64,000 nt of DNA. It comes from Pseudomonas sp. MN1F. GTDB taxonomy: Bacteria; Pseudomonadota; Gammaproteobacteria; Pseudomonadales; Pseudomonadaceae. The position numbers and the translations under genes are program-made. The DNA lies in the NCBI RefSeq assembly GCF_009391885.1, contig NZ_VZII01000027.1, positions 1 through 64,000 on the forward strand, read 5' to 3'. The notes under the pieces were generated by a model. The model was not told the origin of the DNA, ran no database searches, and worked only from the letters and a program-made list of their open reading frames with translations. This document shows positions 1-10,793 of this stretch, piece by piece; within the stretch, counting starts at the first letter, position 1, and the number at the start of each line of letters is the position of its first letter.

Positions 1-255
1 AAACCTGCTGCAGCCAAGGCCCCAGCCAAATCGGCGGCCAAAACGGCTGCTGCCAAAGCACCGGCCAAACCTGCTGCAGCCAAGCCAGCAGCAAGGCCTG
101 CGGCGAAGGCTCCAGCAAAACCCGCGGCAGCCAAGCCTGCCGAAACCAAACCGGCTGCACCTGCCGCCAGTGCGCCAGCGACCAACTCGGCCGCTCCCGC
201 TACCTCCTCGGCACCCGCCAGCAGCCCCGCTCAGACGCCGTCTTCGGCCTCCTGA
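1..255 (+). CDS. algP: AlgP (AlgR3)-type histone H1-like protein, C-terminal end only
   Basis: Reading frame 1 is open from the window edge to the TGA at 253-255 and gives 84 residues made almost only of Ala, Lys and Pro with irregular KPAA-type repeats (for example AAKPAA, AKAPAK), ending in an Ser/Ala/Pro tail. This is the tail of AlgP, a DNA-associated protein first described as a regulator of alginate genes in pseudomonads; its Lys/Ala/Pro repeats resemble the tail of eukaryotic histone H1. The N-terminal part lies outside the window. The end overlaps the convergent TIGR02444 gene by 25 bases. Such repeats vary in copy number by slippage, so the length may differ between strains. Another Ala/Lys/Pro-rich protein cannot be excluded from the tail alone. 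Confidence 0.75.
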   Translation, partial: KPAAAKAPAKSAAKTAAAKAPAKPAAAKPAARPAAKAPAKPAAAKPAETKPAAPAASAPATNSAAPATSSAPASSPAQTPSSAS

Positions 256-713
256 AGCTCTGCGGCCGCGACGCGCAAGCTAGCCAGCGCGTCGTGGCCG
301 CGGGCCTGGTCCGGTGCCAGCCGGTCCAGCCAATCGTCCGTGCTCTCGAGCGAGCCTGTGGGCCATTGTTGCGCACAGGATTGCAGCCGTTGCAGCAACT
401 GCTTCTCCGCTTGTAACTCCAGCCCCTTCACCTGCTCACGCAACGCCGCGAGGTGCGGATCGTGTTGCGCGGGTGTACGCCATTGCTGGCGCAGGTTGCG
501 TAACGGTGCAACCACGTCGTGTTGCCAAGGCCCGGCAATCGCACGCAGTGCCTGGGCGCGCTCTTCACTGAAGGGCACTGCATGCGCCTGCAGCCAGGTC
601 GCGCACAGCAGCAGGCAGACGTCGCCCCCCATCGCCTGGATCTCCAGGCAAGCCGTTTCGACTCCCGGGCGGGCATACAGCGCCAGGGCGTGATTCCACA
701 GGTCGGTGTACAT
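231..713 (-). CDS. TIGR02444 family protein (DUF2390)
   Basis: The protein of about 160 residues starts MYTDLWNHALALYARPGVE, the typical opening of the small TIGR02444 family, which is common in pseudomonads and has no known function. It is Leu/Gln rich, mostly helical and has no signal peptide or membrane segment. An in-frame GTG four codons upstream (723-725) would also work; the ATG at 711-713 is preferred because of the GTGGA ahead of it and the family N-terminus. The gene is divergent from the ABC-F gene (about 50 bases between starts) and convergent with algP, whose end it overlaps. Confidence 0.8.
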   Translation of the reverse strand: MYTDLWNHALALYARPGVETACLEIQAMGGDVCLLLCATWLQAHAVPFSEERAQALRAIAGPWQHDVVAPLRNLRQQWRTPAQHDPHLAALREQVKGLELQAEKQLLQRLQSCAQQWPTGSLESTDDWLDRLAPDQARGHDALASLRVAAAELQEAEDGV

Positions 714-763
714 GATTCCACTCACGCTGCGGGCCGAGGAAGCTGGTAGACTCCGCGACCACT

Positions 764-2674
<1,911 letters not shown>

Positions 2675-2693
2675 AAGGTCTCTATCGCCTGGG

Positions 2694-2733
2694 CTGGCCT
2701 CTTCGCGGATAAATCCGCTCCTACAGGGGCCAG
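2694..2733. repeat. P. putida-type REP element
   Basis: The core (TCTTCGCGGATAAATCCGCT) followed by CCTACAGG is the well-known P. putida REP family with its imperfect palindrome (GCGGAT/ATCCGC). Outer CTGGCC/GGCCAG ends add a further dyad. It lies just after the yheS stop and could also act as transcript end or mRNA stabiliser. Confidence 0.7.
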
Positions 2734-2826
2734 TGCAGGCGATGGAAATCCCGCAGAATTTGCTGGTTATTTTTTCGCCAAGACCTTAGCTTAACGTTTT
2801 GCAACAACTGTTGAGCGAGGTGTGTG

Positions 2827-3459
2827 ATGTCGATGGAAGTGTGGTTGGGCTTCTTTGCTGCGTGCTGGGTGATCAGCCTGTCGCCAGGTGCCGGGGCCAT
2901 TGCCTCGATGTCCAGCGGGCTACAGTACGGCTTCTGGCGTGGCTACTGGAATGCCCTGGGCCTGCAACTGGGCCTGATCGTGCAGATCGCCATCATTGCT
3001 GCCGGCGTCGGCGCCATCCTCGCCGCTTCCGCCACCGCCTTCCAGGTCATCAAATGGTTCGGCGTGGGCTACCTGGTCTACCTGGCCTACAAGCAATGGC
3101 GTGCCCTGCCCATGGACATGACCGACGAATCCGGCGTGCGCCCGATCGGCAAGCCGTTGAGCCTGGTGTTCCGCGGCTTCCTGGTCAACGTCAGCAACCC
3201 CAAGGCGCTGGTGTTCATGCTGGCGGTGCTGCCGCAGTTCATCAACCCGCACGCGCCACTGCTGCCACAGTACATCGCGATCACCGTGACCATGGTCAGC
3301 GTCGACATGCTGGTGATGGCGGGTTACACCGGGCTGGCTTCGCGGGTGTTGCGCCTGCTGCGAACGCCCAAGCAGCAAAAGCGCCTGAACCGTACCTTTG
3401 CCGGCCTGTTCATCGGTGCCGCCACGTTCCTGGCCACCCTGCGCCGGGCGCCACTCTGA
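2827..3459 (+). CDS. LysE/RhtB family amino-acid exporter
   Basis: A 210-residue inner-membrane protein with about six hydrophobic segments and the family N-terminus (SPGAGAIASMSSGLQYG), plus the later NVSNPKALVFMLAVLPQF motif. LysE/RhtB proteins export amino acids such as lysine, homoserine or threonine, or related metabolites; the substrate cannot be told from sequence. The ATG at 2827 is preferred over the GTG one codon earlier because GAGG at 2817-2820 sits six bases upstream. It is a single gene, convergent with the slipin gene across a shared hairpin. Confidence 0.87.
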   Translation: MSMEVWLGFFAACWVISLSPGAGAIASMSSGLQYGFWRGYWNALGLQLGLIVQIAIIAAGVGAILAASATAFQVIKWFGVGYLVYLAYKQWRALPMDMTDESGVRPIGKPLSLVFRGFLVNVSNPKALVFMLAVLPQFINPHAPLLPQYIAITVTMVSVDMLVMAGYTGLASRVLRLLRTPKQQKRLNRTFAGLFIGAATFLATLRRAPL

Positions 3460-3466
3460 TCGAATA

Positions 3467-3489
3467 CCGGGGCTGCCCTGCAGCCCCGG
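3467..3489. terminator. Hairpin between convergent LysE and slipin genes
   Basis: CCGGGGCTG and CAGCCCCGG form perfect nine-base arms around five bases. There is no long T run, so it is a probable two-way stop or mRNA end rather than a textbook rho-independent terminator. Confidence 0.5.
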
Positions 3490-4242
3490 TCATTTCTGCT
3501 TGTCCACCAACCCCTTGAGCAAGTCGACCGGCAACGGAAAGACAATGGTCGAGCTCTTGTCCCCGGCAATCGTCCCCAGCGTCTGCATGTAACGCAACTG
3601 CATGGCCCCAGGCTCCTTGCTGAGCATCTGCGCGGCTTGCATCAACTTCTCCGACGCCTGCAACTCGCCCTCGGCATGGATCACCTTGGCCCGCCGTTCC
3701 CGTTCGGCCTCCGCCTGACGGGCGATGGCGCGGACCATCGACTCGTTGAGGTCGACGTGCTTGATCTCGACGTTGGCCACCTTGATGCCCCAGGCGTCGG
3801 TTTGTGCGTCCAGTACCTGGCGGATGTCCAGGTTCAGCTGCTCGCGCTCGGCCAGCAATTCGTCCAGCTCGTGCTTGCCCAGTACCGCACGTAAAGTAGT
3901 CTGGGCCAGTTGGCTAGTGGCGACGAGGAAGTCCTCGACCTGGATGATCGCCTTCTGCGGGTCGAGCACGCGGAAATACAACACCGCATTGACCTTTACC
4001 GACACGTTGTCGCGGGTGATCACATCCTGTGGCGGCACATCCAGCACCACGGTACGCAGGTCGACCCGGACCATCTGCTGGATGACCGGGATCAGCAGGA
4101 TCAGCCCCGGCCCCTTGACCTGCCAGAAGCGCCCCAACTGGAACACCACGCCCCGCTCGTACTCGCGCAGGATGCGGAATGCTGACAGCAACAGCATCGC
4201 CAGCACGATCAGCACAGCGCCGAAACCCACTTGCATGAACAT
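3490..4242 (-). CDS. Slipin / SPFH (stomatin-like) membrane protein
   Basis: The 250-residue protein has one N-terminal membrane segment (about residues 3-22) followed by an SPFH/band 7 domain, including the motif [12 protein letters not shown] and the later [20 protein letters not shown] helical stretch rich in Glu, Arg and Ala follows, including [18 protein letters not shown]. Such proteins oligomerise in the inner membrane and organise microdomains. The start at 4242 has AAGGAG seven bases ahead and lies two bases after the stop of the upstream NfeD gene, so the two are surely co-transcribed. The slipin/NfeD pair is a conserved unit in bacteria and archaea in which the protease partner can cut the slipin tail. 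Confidence 0.9.
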   Translation of the reverse strand: MFMQVGFGAVLIVLAMLLLSAFRILREYERGVVFQLGRFWQVKGPGLILLIPVIQQMVRVDLRTVVLDVPPQDVITRDNVSVKVNAVLYFRVLDPQKAIIQVEDFLVATSQLAQTTLRAVLGKHELDELLAEREQLNLDIRQVLDAQTDAWGIKVANVEIKHVDLNESMVRAIARQAEAERERRAKVIHAEGELQASEKLMQAAQMLSKEPGAMQLRYMQTLGTIAGDKSSTIVFPLPVDLLKGLVDKQK

Positions 4243-4244
4243 CG

Positions 4245-5594
4245 TCAATCTCCTTGCGCCGCGGGCGCGGCGGCGCTCACTTCCAGCATCACGCCATGGC
4301 GTGCCATGACCCGGACGTTCTGCCCGGCCTGCAACGGCGTGGCGCACTGGACTTGCCATTGTTCGCCCTGGGCCTGGACCGAGCCACAGAACGGGTTGTC
4401 CGCCAGCACTTGGGTGACCGTCACCAGGCTGCCGACCAGGCCGGCGTCACCGCTGACCAGCGCCCGTCGCCGCGCCTTGATGGCCATGCCCAGCACACCG
4501 CCGATCAGCAGGGCCGAGAGCACGGCGAGGCTGCCGATCAGTGTCAGCGGAATACCGAAGCCGGGGGCATCGGTGTCGATCAGGATCACCGCACCGACCA
4601 CGAAGGCGACGATGCCGCCGAAGCCGACCACGCCGAAACTGGGCAGGAATGCCTCGGCGATCATGAAGGCGATGCCGAGCAGGATCAGCGCCACGCCAGC
4701 GAAGCTCACCGGCAACAACTGCAGGGCATACAGCGCCAGTAGCAGGCAGATGCCGCCGACCACGCCGCCCAGTGCGGAGCCGGGGTTCATGAATTCGAAC
4801 AGCAGGCCGTATACCCCGATCATGATCAGGATCAGCGCCACGCTGGGGTTGGTGATGACGGCCAGCAGGCGCGTGCGCCAGTCCGGCAGATGCTCGATCA
4901 GGGCCGCATCCCGTGTTTGCAGCAGCTGTGGCTGGCCAGCGGCGAGCAAGGTCTTGCCGTCAAGCTGGCGCATCAGGTCGGGCAGGTCGTTGGCCAGCTG
5001 GTCGATCACTTTCAGGCGCAGCGCTTCACTGGCAGGCAAGCTGACCGCCTCGCGCACGGCCTGCTCTGCCCAGTCGGCATTGCGCCCGCGCAGTTGCGCC
5101 AGGCCTCGGATGTAGGCCGCTGCGTCATTGACCTGTTTGCGGGCCAGGGTCTGTTCATCGTCGCTCGGCTTGGCCTTGTCGTCCTTTGCCGTGCCAGGCA
5201 GGCCGCCGATCTGCACGGGCGTGGCGGCGCCGAGGTTGGTCCCCGGGGCCATGGCGGCGACGTGGCTGGCATAGAGGATATAGGTGCCGGCGCTGGCGGC
5301 ACGGGCGCCACTGGGGGCGACGTAACTGGCGACCGGTACCGGGCTTGCGAGAATCGCCTTGATCATCTGGCGCATGGCACTGTCCAGCCCGCCGGGGGTG
5401 TCCAGGCGCAGCACCACCAGCTGGGCGCCCTGGGCCTTGGCCTGTTCGAGGTTGCGCACCAGGTAGTCGGCGCTGGCCGGGCCGATGGCGTCATCGATGC
5501 TCAACAGCCAGACGCTGCCGGGCGCTGCCAGGCCCGCCTGGGCAAAGCCAAGCAGCAGCAACAGCAGCAGGCCGCGGCAACATCGAGTGATCAC
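4245..5594 (-). CDS. NfeD1b-type membrane serine protease, partner of the slipin
   Basis: The 449-residue protein has a signal peptide ([15 protein letters not shown]), a ClpP-like serine protease domain (about residues 30-220) with the substrate-binding [15 protein letters not shown] and the serine motif [12 protein letters not shown], four or so membrane segments (about 240-380), and a C-terminal small beta-barrel NfeD domain. This is the long form known from the archaeal stomatin-specific protease, which uses a Ser/Lys pair. The gene is first in a two-gene unit with the slipin. The start chosen is the ATG at 5594, directly before the positively charged signal peptide. Confidence 0.88.
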   Translation of the reverse strand: MITRCCRGLLLLLLLGFAQAGLAAPGSVWLLSIDDAIGPASADYLVRNLEQAKAQGAQLVVLRLDTPGGLDSAMRQMIKAILASPVPVASYVAPSGARAASAGTYILYASHVAAMAPGTNLGAATPVQIGGLPGTAKDDKAKPSDDEQTLARKQVNDAAAYIRGLAQLRGRNADWAEQAVREAVSLPASEALRLKVIDQLANDLPDLMRQLDGKTLLAAGQPQLLQTRDAALIEHLPDWRTRLLAVITNPSVALILIMIGVYGLLFEFMNPGSALGGVVGGICLLLALYALQLLPVSFAGVALILLGIAFMIAEAFLPSFGVVGFGGIVAFVVGAVILIDTDAPGFGIPLTLIGSLAVLSALLIGGVLGMAIKARRRALVSGDAGLVGSLVTVTQVLADNPFCGSVQAQGEQWQVQCATPLQAGQNVRVMARHGVMLEVSAAAPAAQGD

Positions 5595-5692
5595 CTGTCG
5601 TCACCTCGTTGACCTCTCTGCTTGAAGTTTAGCCATGCCTGCCGGCCCAAGGCCTAAAATTGGAAGTTGGGGGGCGAAACCGGAGGTGCATC

Positions 5693-6151
5693 ATGCGTAT
5701 GGCCAAGACCCTGCAGCAACGCCTGGACCAGGCCAACTGCGATTACGACATCATTCCCCACCCACACTCGGCCACCAGCCTGGAGTCGGCGCGCACGGCT
5801 GGCGTACCTGCCGAGCGGGTGGCCAAGTCGGTCATGCTCGACGACCGTCATGGCAACTACATCATGGCCGTGCTACCGGCCAACCGGCACATGGACATGA
5901 GCAAGGTGCGCATGTCCGGCGCCTGGCAACTGACCCGCGAAAGCGCCTTGCCGATGCTGTTCGGCGACTGCGAAAGGGGCGCCATCCCGGCAATGGGTGA
6001 CGCCTATCAGATAAAGATGCTGCTCGATTCGAGTCTTACCCGCCAGGGCGATGTCTACCTGGAGGCGGGTGACCACGATCACCTGATCCACATGAGCATG
6101 GAGCAGTACCTGAAACTGGTACCGCAAGCCGAAGTACGCGAGCTGTGCTGA
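5693..6151 (+). CDS. YbaK/EbsC family aminoacyl-tRNA deacylase-like protein
   Basis: The 152-residue protein belongs to the YbaK/ProX editing-domain family, free-standing enzymes that clear mischarged aminoacyl-tRNAs. Supporting features are the opening LQQRLDQANCDYDIIPHPHS, the typical AERVAKSVMLDD with its conserved Lys, and GAIPAMGDAYQI near residue 110. The exact tRNA substrate is not known. The ATG at 5693 is chosen because GGAGG at 5682-5686 lies six bases upstream; an earlier in-frame ATG at 5660 has no such site. It is divergent from the NfeD gene (about 100 bases apart). Confidence 0.85.
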   Translation: MRMAKTLQQRLDQANCDYDIIPHPHSATSLESARTAGVPAERVAKSVMLDDRHGNYIMAVLPANRHMDMSKVRMSGAWQLTRESALPMLFGDCERGAIPAMGDAYQIKMLLDSSLTRQGDVYLEAGDHDHLIHMSMEQYLKLVPQAEVRELC

Positions 6152-6212
6152 TGTGCTCAAGCCAATGCCGGGCTGGCGTCGTGGACGGCCCGCCCGGCAC
6201 ACAGGAGGAACC

Positions 6213-6455
6213 ATGGACGCACCGATCCATCCATTCGCAGAGCTGTTCAAGCAATTGGGCCTGCCCGACGATGCGCAGAGCATCGACCAGTTCATCACCA
6301 GCCATTCGCCGTTGAAAAACGAGACCAAGCTGGTGGATGCACCGTTCTGGACTGACTCACAGCGCACCTTCCTGAAGGAAAGCATCATTGAAGATGCCGA
6401 TTGGGCGGTGCCTTTCGATCAACTCAACGAAGCGCTGCGCCGCCCCCGAAAATAA
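6213..6455 (+). CDS. DUF2789 family small protein
   Basis: An 80-residue acidic soluble protein beginning MDAPIHPFAELFKQLGLP, as is typical of the DUF2789 family, whose function is unknown. The motif TDSQRTFLKESIIEDADWA near the middle is well conserved in that family from memory. AGGAGG sits directly upstream of the ATG at 6213, which rules out the longer in-frame reading from 6153. It follows the YbaK-like gene by 60 bases and may share its transcript. Confidence 0.8.
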   Translation: MDAPIHPFAELFKQLGLPDDAQSIDQFITSHSPLKNETKLVDAPFWTDSQRTFLKESIIEDADWAVPFDQLNEALRRPRK

Positions 6456-6524
6456 AGTGCCGAGCGGCACCTGACGAGTGATTGGCCGTTGCTATGCTCA
6501 GGGAAAACAAGAGGGGATAGCGTG

Positions 6525-7163
6525 ATGAAAGATCCCTACGCACCAGGCTTCTGGTGCTCCGTGACGATCCTGGGCACCTTGACGGCCGGTTACTTCTACG
6601 GCATCCGCCACACCCAGCAGATGAACCAGGCCATACAGTTCCTCTACGCTGCCGCCGCGGTCACTGGCGCGGTCGCGCTGGTGGCGCTGACCTGGATTGC
6701 CTGGCAGCAGTTACGCCTGAACAAGCGCGAAGTGATCCAGGGGCGAACGTTGCTGACCATCTGGAACACCAAGGTCGCGCTACGCCGCGTCGAAACGGTG
6801 TTCGACCGCTACTTCTGGGGCAGCTACTGGCATTCCGGGCGCACCTTCGAGGAGGTGATGGGCGAACTCAAGGGCACGCCGCTGGAGCAGAGCCTGGATG
6901 CGTTGAAACGCCAGTGCCGGGCGCTCGACCGGGAAATCCACGACCATCACCATCACTGGCTGGCCAATGCCCGCGACCTGTCCAGCGTGGCCACGGCCAT
7001 GGCCCGCGAGCGTTATCAGCTGGACCTGTGCGAGCCGTCGAGCAACGGCCATGGTAATACCGCCGTGCTCAATCGTGACCTGGAAGTGCTGGTGTACACC
7101 TGGTCGGCGCGGCTGCGCAGCTTCGACCATCAGCTGGACGAACTGGAGCGCGCCTACCACTGA
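6525..7163 (+). CDS. Hypothetical membrane protein, two TM segments
   Basis: The 212-residue protein is not recognised. It has two N-terminal membrane segments (about residues 8-28 and 36-62), then a cytoplasmic helical domain rich in Arg, Glu and His with the unusual run HDHHHHW near residue 135. The ATG at 6525 is chosen because AGAGGGGA lies upstream; a GTG one codon earlier is possible. Codon use is like that of its neighbours, so it looks like a native conserved Pseudomonas gene rather than an import. It is convergent with the CBS gene, with only seven bases between them. Confidence 0.6.
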   Translation: MKDPYAPGFWCSVTILGTLTAGYFYGIRHTQQMNQAIQFLYAAAAVTGAVALVALTWIAWQQLRLNKREVIQGRTLLTIWNTKVALRRVETVFDRYFWGSYWHSGRTFEEVMGELKGTPLEQSLDALKRQCRALDREIHDHHHHWLANARDLSSVATAMARERYQLDLCEPSSNGHGNTAVLNRDLEVLVYTWSARLRSFDHQLDELERAYH

Positions 7164-7170
7164 GGCCCGG

Positions 7171-7608
7171 CTATTCGCCGCGGATGTACTGCTCCAGTTG
7201 CTTGATCAGGCTGGCCTGTTCGGCGATGGTTTCCTTGACCAGGTCGCCGATCGACAAAAGGCCGAGCAGCTTGCCGTTTTCGACCACTGGCAGGTGGCGC
7301 AAGTGACGGTCGGTCATCTGTTGCATGCAGTAATCCAGGTTCTTCTTTGGCTCCACCGTGATCACTGGCGCACTCATGATCTCGCGCACCGGCGTGGCGG
7401 CCGAGGAGCGGCCCTTGAGCACCAGCTTGCGGGCATAGTCCCGCTCACTGACGATGCCCACCACCTGGTCGTTTTCGACGACCGGCAAGGCACCGACATT
7501 TTTCTCCGCCAGCAGTTTCAGGGCGTCGAGCACCGAGTCATCCGGGCCGATGGTGTACACGGTCTGGTGCTGGGATTTGGTCTTGAGGATTTGTTCGACG
7601 GTCTTCAT
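7171..7608 (-). CDS. CBS-domain pair protein
   Basis: The 145-residue protein is a tandem pair of CBS domains and nothing else. Repeat 1 holds DSVLDALKLLAEKNVGALPVV with GIVSERDYARK; repeat 2 holds the matching NLDYCMQQMTDRHLRHLPVV with GLLSIGDLVK. Such free-standing pairs bind adenine nucleotides or S-adenosyl compounds and act as cytoplasmic sensors; the partner is unknown. The ATG at 7606-7608 gives the standard N-terminus MKTVEQIL. Confidence 0.9.
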   Translation of the reverse strand: MKTVEQILKTKSQHQTVYTIGPDDSVLDALKLLAEKNVGALPVVENDQVVGIVSERDYARKLVLKGRSSAATPVREIMSAPVITVEPKKNLDYCMQQMTDRHLRHLPVVENGKLLGLLSIGDLVKETIAEQASLIKQLEQYIRGE

Positions 7609-7859
7609 ACGGGCCTCTGCGGGTGAAAAAGACGAGCTCCTGGAGTAAATAAAGCATCCGGCACGCCGGCCTGCACGGCAATGCAGGAAACGGCATGGAG
7701 TCGATTGAAAAACGTCATTGAGCAGGTACGCACGTTGGTGAAGAGGCGGATTTCAGGTTTTTCAGAATTTGCCTACGAAAACTGCCCTCCTACGGCATCG
7801 GACTTCGAATTTACCCATCGCAATCAAAGGCTTAATTTCTAGAACTAGCTGAGACTCTC

Positions 7860-7887
7860 ACGCCCGTAGTGCTGCGCACACGGGCGT
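7860..7887. other. Perfect hairpin ahead of the 7901 gene; otherwise empty 7609-7900
   Basis: ACGCCCGT and ACGGGCGT are perfect eight-base arms, and GTGC/GCAC extends the stem inside the loop. The stem ends 13 bases before the GTG of the next gene. It looks like a rho-independent terminator without a good T run, perhaps left over from a former upstream gene. The rest of 7609-7859 is AT-richer than its surroundings and holds no gene that I can see. Confidence 0.45.
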
Positions 7888-7900
7888 TGATCTTTCTGGG

Positions 7901-8446
7901 GTGGAAAATGCTCGCGATGGAAAACAAGAAGTCATGCAGAACTCACAATTACCCAGGCGTAGCGCGTTGCAAGATGCCTTCATTGCCTTGGTTGAAATTG
8001 CACTGGCCCGTCGTCGCTCCGCTGACCACGGGGCAAATGATGAAGGTGTGCCTGCGTTCTCGTACTTGCTCACGCCTAAGCAGTTTGATCGTGTAAGGAA
8101 GATCTGCAAGGAGAAGGGCTGGGATGTGCCCAATCAGAGAGGCGTACTCATTGATCTGGAAGCGGTCGCTCATCCTTTGGATGCGCGGATGACCAAGGAT
8201 CAATGCACGGTTGAGGAGGTCGTGGAAATTCTGTTCGCGGCCTATTCGCCACAAAGCCAGGTTGGCTTGAACAAGCCGAAGCATGCACAAGCGATCGTCT
8301 TCAATACGCGACAGAAAGTCCGCATTGGCAAGGCCAGCTTTTATGCTGTCGCTGTGGTCAGGATACGAGTTGAGGGAGCTAAAAAGTACTTGGCCCCGGT
8401 TACTGCATATCATGCAACCGAGGCCAAGATCAGGAATATCAGGTGA
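7901..8446 (+). CDS. Orphan protein, possibly a BECR-type (barnase/EndoU/RelE-like) nuclease domain
   Basis: The protein has 181 residues from the GTG at 7901, or 170 from the ATG at 7934; neither start has a convincing ribosome-binding site. I do not recognise it firmly. The C-terminal half (about residues 95-181) has the pattern TVEEVVEILFAAYSP, then VFNTRQKVRIG, then FYAVAVVRIRVEG and a final VTAYHATEAKIRNI. That order of helix, strands and a closing TAY motif resembles phage or polymorphic-toxin BECR nuclease domains, which are often found as loose C-terminal fragments. Base composition is AT-richer than the flanking genes, which suggests transfer. No immunity or antitoxin gene is visible next to it. 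The 185 bases after it show nothing. Confidence 0.5.
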   Translation: MENARDGKQEVMQNSQLPRRSALQDAFIALVEIALARRRSADHGANDEGVPAFSYLLTPKQFDRVRKICKEKGWDVPNQRGVLIDLEAVAHPLDARMTKDQCTVEEVVEILFAAYSPQSQVGLNKPKHAQAIVFNTRQKVRIGKASFYAVAVVRIRVEGAKKYLAPVTAYHATEAKIRNIR

Positions 8447-8631
8447 CTACGCGGAAGGACGGCTTTGTAGGCGAATCTCCCACACTCAAGTGGAACGACT
8501 CATTTTGCCTGCAATCTCCCTTCATATGACCCCAATGTTTCGAGGCCTTCGCAGCACCGCCGACAAATTTTCTGCTGTCGTCGTAGTCAGAGCCAATGGT
8601 AGTTGGATGGCTACGCCGCTGCAAGCATTGC

Positions 8632-10362
8632 TCAAAGCTTCGGCATCTGCCCGATGCGCGCCACCATCTCGCTCACCACCTGCAAATCGAGCATGAACTG
8701 TTCCACGGTCTTGAACTCGTTGTCGTTGTGCCCGGTGTACTTCACATCTGGCATGGCCAGGCCGAACTGCACGCCGTTGGGCAGGTCATGCACCGAGGTG
8801 GCACCGGCCGAGGTGCCGAATGCGTGTTTCATGCCCAGGTTCTCGCTGGCCACATCGAGCAGCGCCTTGACCCATTCACCCTCGGGGTTGCGGAACATCG
8901 GCTCGTCGAGGCTGTAGTCGAAGGCCACCGAGGTGTGGCTCTGGCGGGTCCATTTGCCCAGCTTGTCGGCCAGCTGGTCCTTGAGTGTGGCCAGTGGCTT
9001 GCCTTTGGGAATACGCAGGTTAACGGCCAGCTTCAGGCCCTTGTCATCCACGCCGACGAAGGTCAGCGAGGTGGTCAGTGGGCCCATGAACGTGTCTTCG
9101 AAGCCGATGCCGAGTTTCTTGCCCAGGTAATCCAGGCCCCAGTTGTCGGCGGCGTAGCGGGCGGCATCGGTGAAGTGGTTGTGCTTGAGTGGTACCTGTT
9201 TGCCCAGGCCATTGAGGAAGTCGAGCATGCGCGCCACCGGGTTGACGCCGGACTCTGGCTCCGAGGAGTGGGCAGAAACGCCGGTCACGGTGAGCAGCAC
9301 GTTGTTGCCGTCGACCTTGGCGTCGATGCTGAAGTCATTGCCATGACGCTTCACATAGTCGGCGCCGGCTTTCTCCAGACGCTTGGCCAGTTCCGCCGGT
9401 TTGTCTGCCACCAGGGTCGCTACCGACGTCGTCGGGATCTGGTTGGTCGCCAGGCCGCCGGTCAGGTTGACGATTTCCGCTCCCTGGCCGGTAGCCGGGC
9501 GTTTGCTGAAGCTGGCCATGACCGTGCCGTAGCCTTTTTCGGCAATCACCACCGGGTAACCGCCATCGAGCGCCAGGTTGTAGTCGGGAGTAGGGTTGCG
9601 CTCGAAGTAGTAGGGGATGGCGTCGCCGCTGGTTTCTTCGGTGGTGTCGATCAGCAGCTTGAACTGGCGGGCCAGTGGCAGGTTTTCGTCCTTGGCCACT
9701 TTCAGTGCATACAGGGCGACGATGATGCCGTTCTTGTCGTCTTCAGTACCACGGCCGTACATGCGGTCGCCGACCAGGGTGACCTTGAACGGGTCGAGGC
9801 GGGTGCCGTCGGCCAGTTTCCAGTTGTCCGGGTTGACCGGCACCACGTCAGCGTGGGCGTGGATGCCGACCACTTCCTTGCCTTCGCCCAGCGAGATCTC
9901 GTAGACGCGGTTGTCGACATTGCGGAAAGCCAGGCCGAAGCTCTCGGCCAGGGCTTTGATCTTGTCGGCGATCTTCAGGAACTCGGGGTTTTCGTGCTGC
10001 GGCACGCCGTCGACGCTGAAGGTGGGGATGGCTACCAGCTCGCGCAGGTTTTCCGTGGCGGCCTTGGCGTACTTGATGCGGGTATACAGGCCGAGCAGGC
10101 GGTTGATCTCGTTCTGCTGCTCGGCTGCGAGCGGCTTGCCGGCCAGGTAGGCGTCGAGGGTGGCTGCAAGGTTGTCGGCCTTGGCAAGGTCGCTGCCTTT
10201 GAGTTTGCCGAGGAACTGCTTGAAGTCGGCCGGGTTGCTGCCGTCGAAAGCCTTGACGATGGCGGCGGACTGTTGCGGGGAGAGGTTGGCCTGGGCCGGT
10301 TGGGTGAACAGGCCGATGCTGGCCAGCAGCAGGGCGGTGGAGGTGAGTTTTTTCAGGTGCAT
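8632..10362 (-). CDS. Secreted M20 family zinc dipeptidase
   Basis: The protein has 576 residues from the ATG at 10360-10362, or 578 from the GTG two codons earlier, which has AAGGA close upstream. A signal peptide ([18 protein letters not shown]) points to the periplasm. The catalytic domain has the metal-site motifs [12 protein letters not shown] and, further on, [11 protein letters not shown] and [10 protein letters not shown], as in M20 metallopeptidases of the PepV/dipeptidase branch. An internal dimerisation lid (about residues 290-480) contains [12 protein letters not shown]. About 110 residues precede the catalytic part and probably form a helical cap. It likely cleaves dipeptides or small peptides for nutrition. 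It is a single gene lying convergent to 7901-8446. Confidence 0.88.
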   Translation of the reverse strand: MHLKKLTSTALLLASIGLFTQPAQANLSPQQSAAIVKAFDGSNPADFKQFLGKLKGSDLAKADNLAATLDAYLAGKPLAAEQQNEINRLLGLYTRIKYAKAATENLRELVAIPTFSVDGVPQHENPEFLKIADKIKALAESFGLAFRNVDNRVYEISLGEGKEVVGIHAHADVVPVNPDNWKLADGTRLDPFKVTLVGDRMYGRGTEDDKNGIIVALYALKVAKDENLPLARQFKLLIDTTEETSGDAIPYYFERNPTPDYNLALDGGYPVVIAEKGYGTVMASFSKRPATGQGAEIVNLTGGLATNQIPTTSVATLVADKPAELAKRLEKAGADYVKRHGNDFSIDAKVDGNNVLLTVTGVSAHSSEPESGVNPVARMLDFLNGLGKQVPLKHNHFTDAARYAADNWGLDYLGKKLGIGFEDTFMGPLTTSLTFVGVDDKGLKLAVNLRIPKGKPLATLKDQLADKLGKWTRQSHTSVAFDYSLDEPMFRNPEGEWVKALLDVASENLGMKHAFGTSAGATSVHDLPNGVQFGLAMPDVKYTGHNDNEFKTVEQFMLDLQVVSEMVARIGQMPKL

Positions 10363-10482
10363 GGGCACGCATTCCTTCGCGAATCATTGTTATGGGATAC
10401 CCGTCGGGACGGGAGGGGACCCACGCTAACACCAATGACCCATGGCACGGGAGTGCCAGAAACGCGACATGTCGCACAAATG

Positions 10483-10512
10483 AAAAAGCCCCGGGAGTGA
10501 TCCCAGGGCTTT
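10483..10512 (-). terminator. Rho-independent terminator after tRNA-Arg
   Basis: Read on the minus strand, AAAGCCCTGGGA, TCAC and TCCCGGGGCTTTTT form a strong stem followed by a T run, seven bases past the tRNA 3' end. Confidence 0.85.
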
Positions 10513-10518
10513 CAGGTA

Positions 10519-10595
10519 TGGCGCACTCGGCGGGATTCGAACCCACGACCCCTGCCTTCGGAGGGCAGTACTCTATCCAGCTGAGCTACGAGTGC
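10519..10595 (-). tRNA. tRNA-Arg (anticodon CCG)
   Basis: The 77-base minus-strand sequence folds as a tRNA. The acceptor arms are GCACTCG and CGAGTGC followed by G and an encoded CCA. The D-arm is GCTC...GAGT, the anticodon stem CTGCC/GGCAG encloses the loop CTCCGAA (anticodon CCG), and the T-loop is TTCGAAT. The anticodon reads CGG arginine codons. Its own terminator follows. There is no integrase gene or repeated tRNA end nearby, so it is not an occupied integration site. Confidence 0.95.
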
Positions 10596-10755
10596 AACGC
10601 GCACGCATGATACCCATCTGATTCGGCGGCGTCCATCGCCTTGATCTATGGCTGTTTTTCCACTGTGGCCCGCTCAGTCCAGCGAAAATCCATCTATTCA
10701 TATGCGATATCAGTATTTCCTTGACGGTTCTTATGCCCTCTATTATCTGGTCACA

Positions 10756-10771
10756 ACTTGTTATAACAAGT
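10756..10771. promoter_or_regulatory. Perfect 16-base palindrome, candidate GntR operator
   Basis: ACTTGTTATAACAAGT is a perfect inverted repeat 22 bases before the ATG of the GntR/HutC gene, in the middle of the promoter region. HutC-type regulators usually bind such dyads at their own promoters, so this is the probable operator for the whole 10794-17969 operon. Confidence 0.6.
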
Positions 10772-10793
10772 CACCGACTTAGCGAAGAGACCC

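Noticed and set aside
1..255. Short repeated units at the window start as a possible CRISPR or satellite array
   Set aside because: The repeats are in-frame codons for Ala, Lys and Pro in AlgP and have no unique spacers.
8596..10500. 634-codon plus-strand frame opposite the M20 dipeptidase
   Set aside because: Shadow of a gene with signal peptide and metal-binding motifs; the frame also runs into the tRNA terminator.
10519..10595. tRNA-Arg as an integration site for an island
   Set aside because: No integrase, no second copy of the tRNA end, and native-looking genes on both sides.
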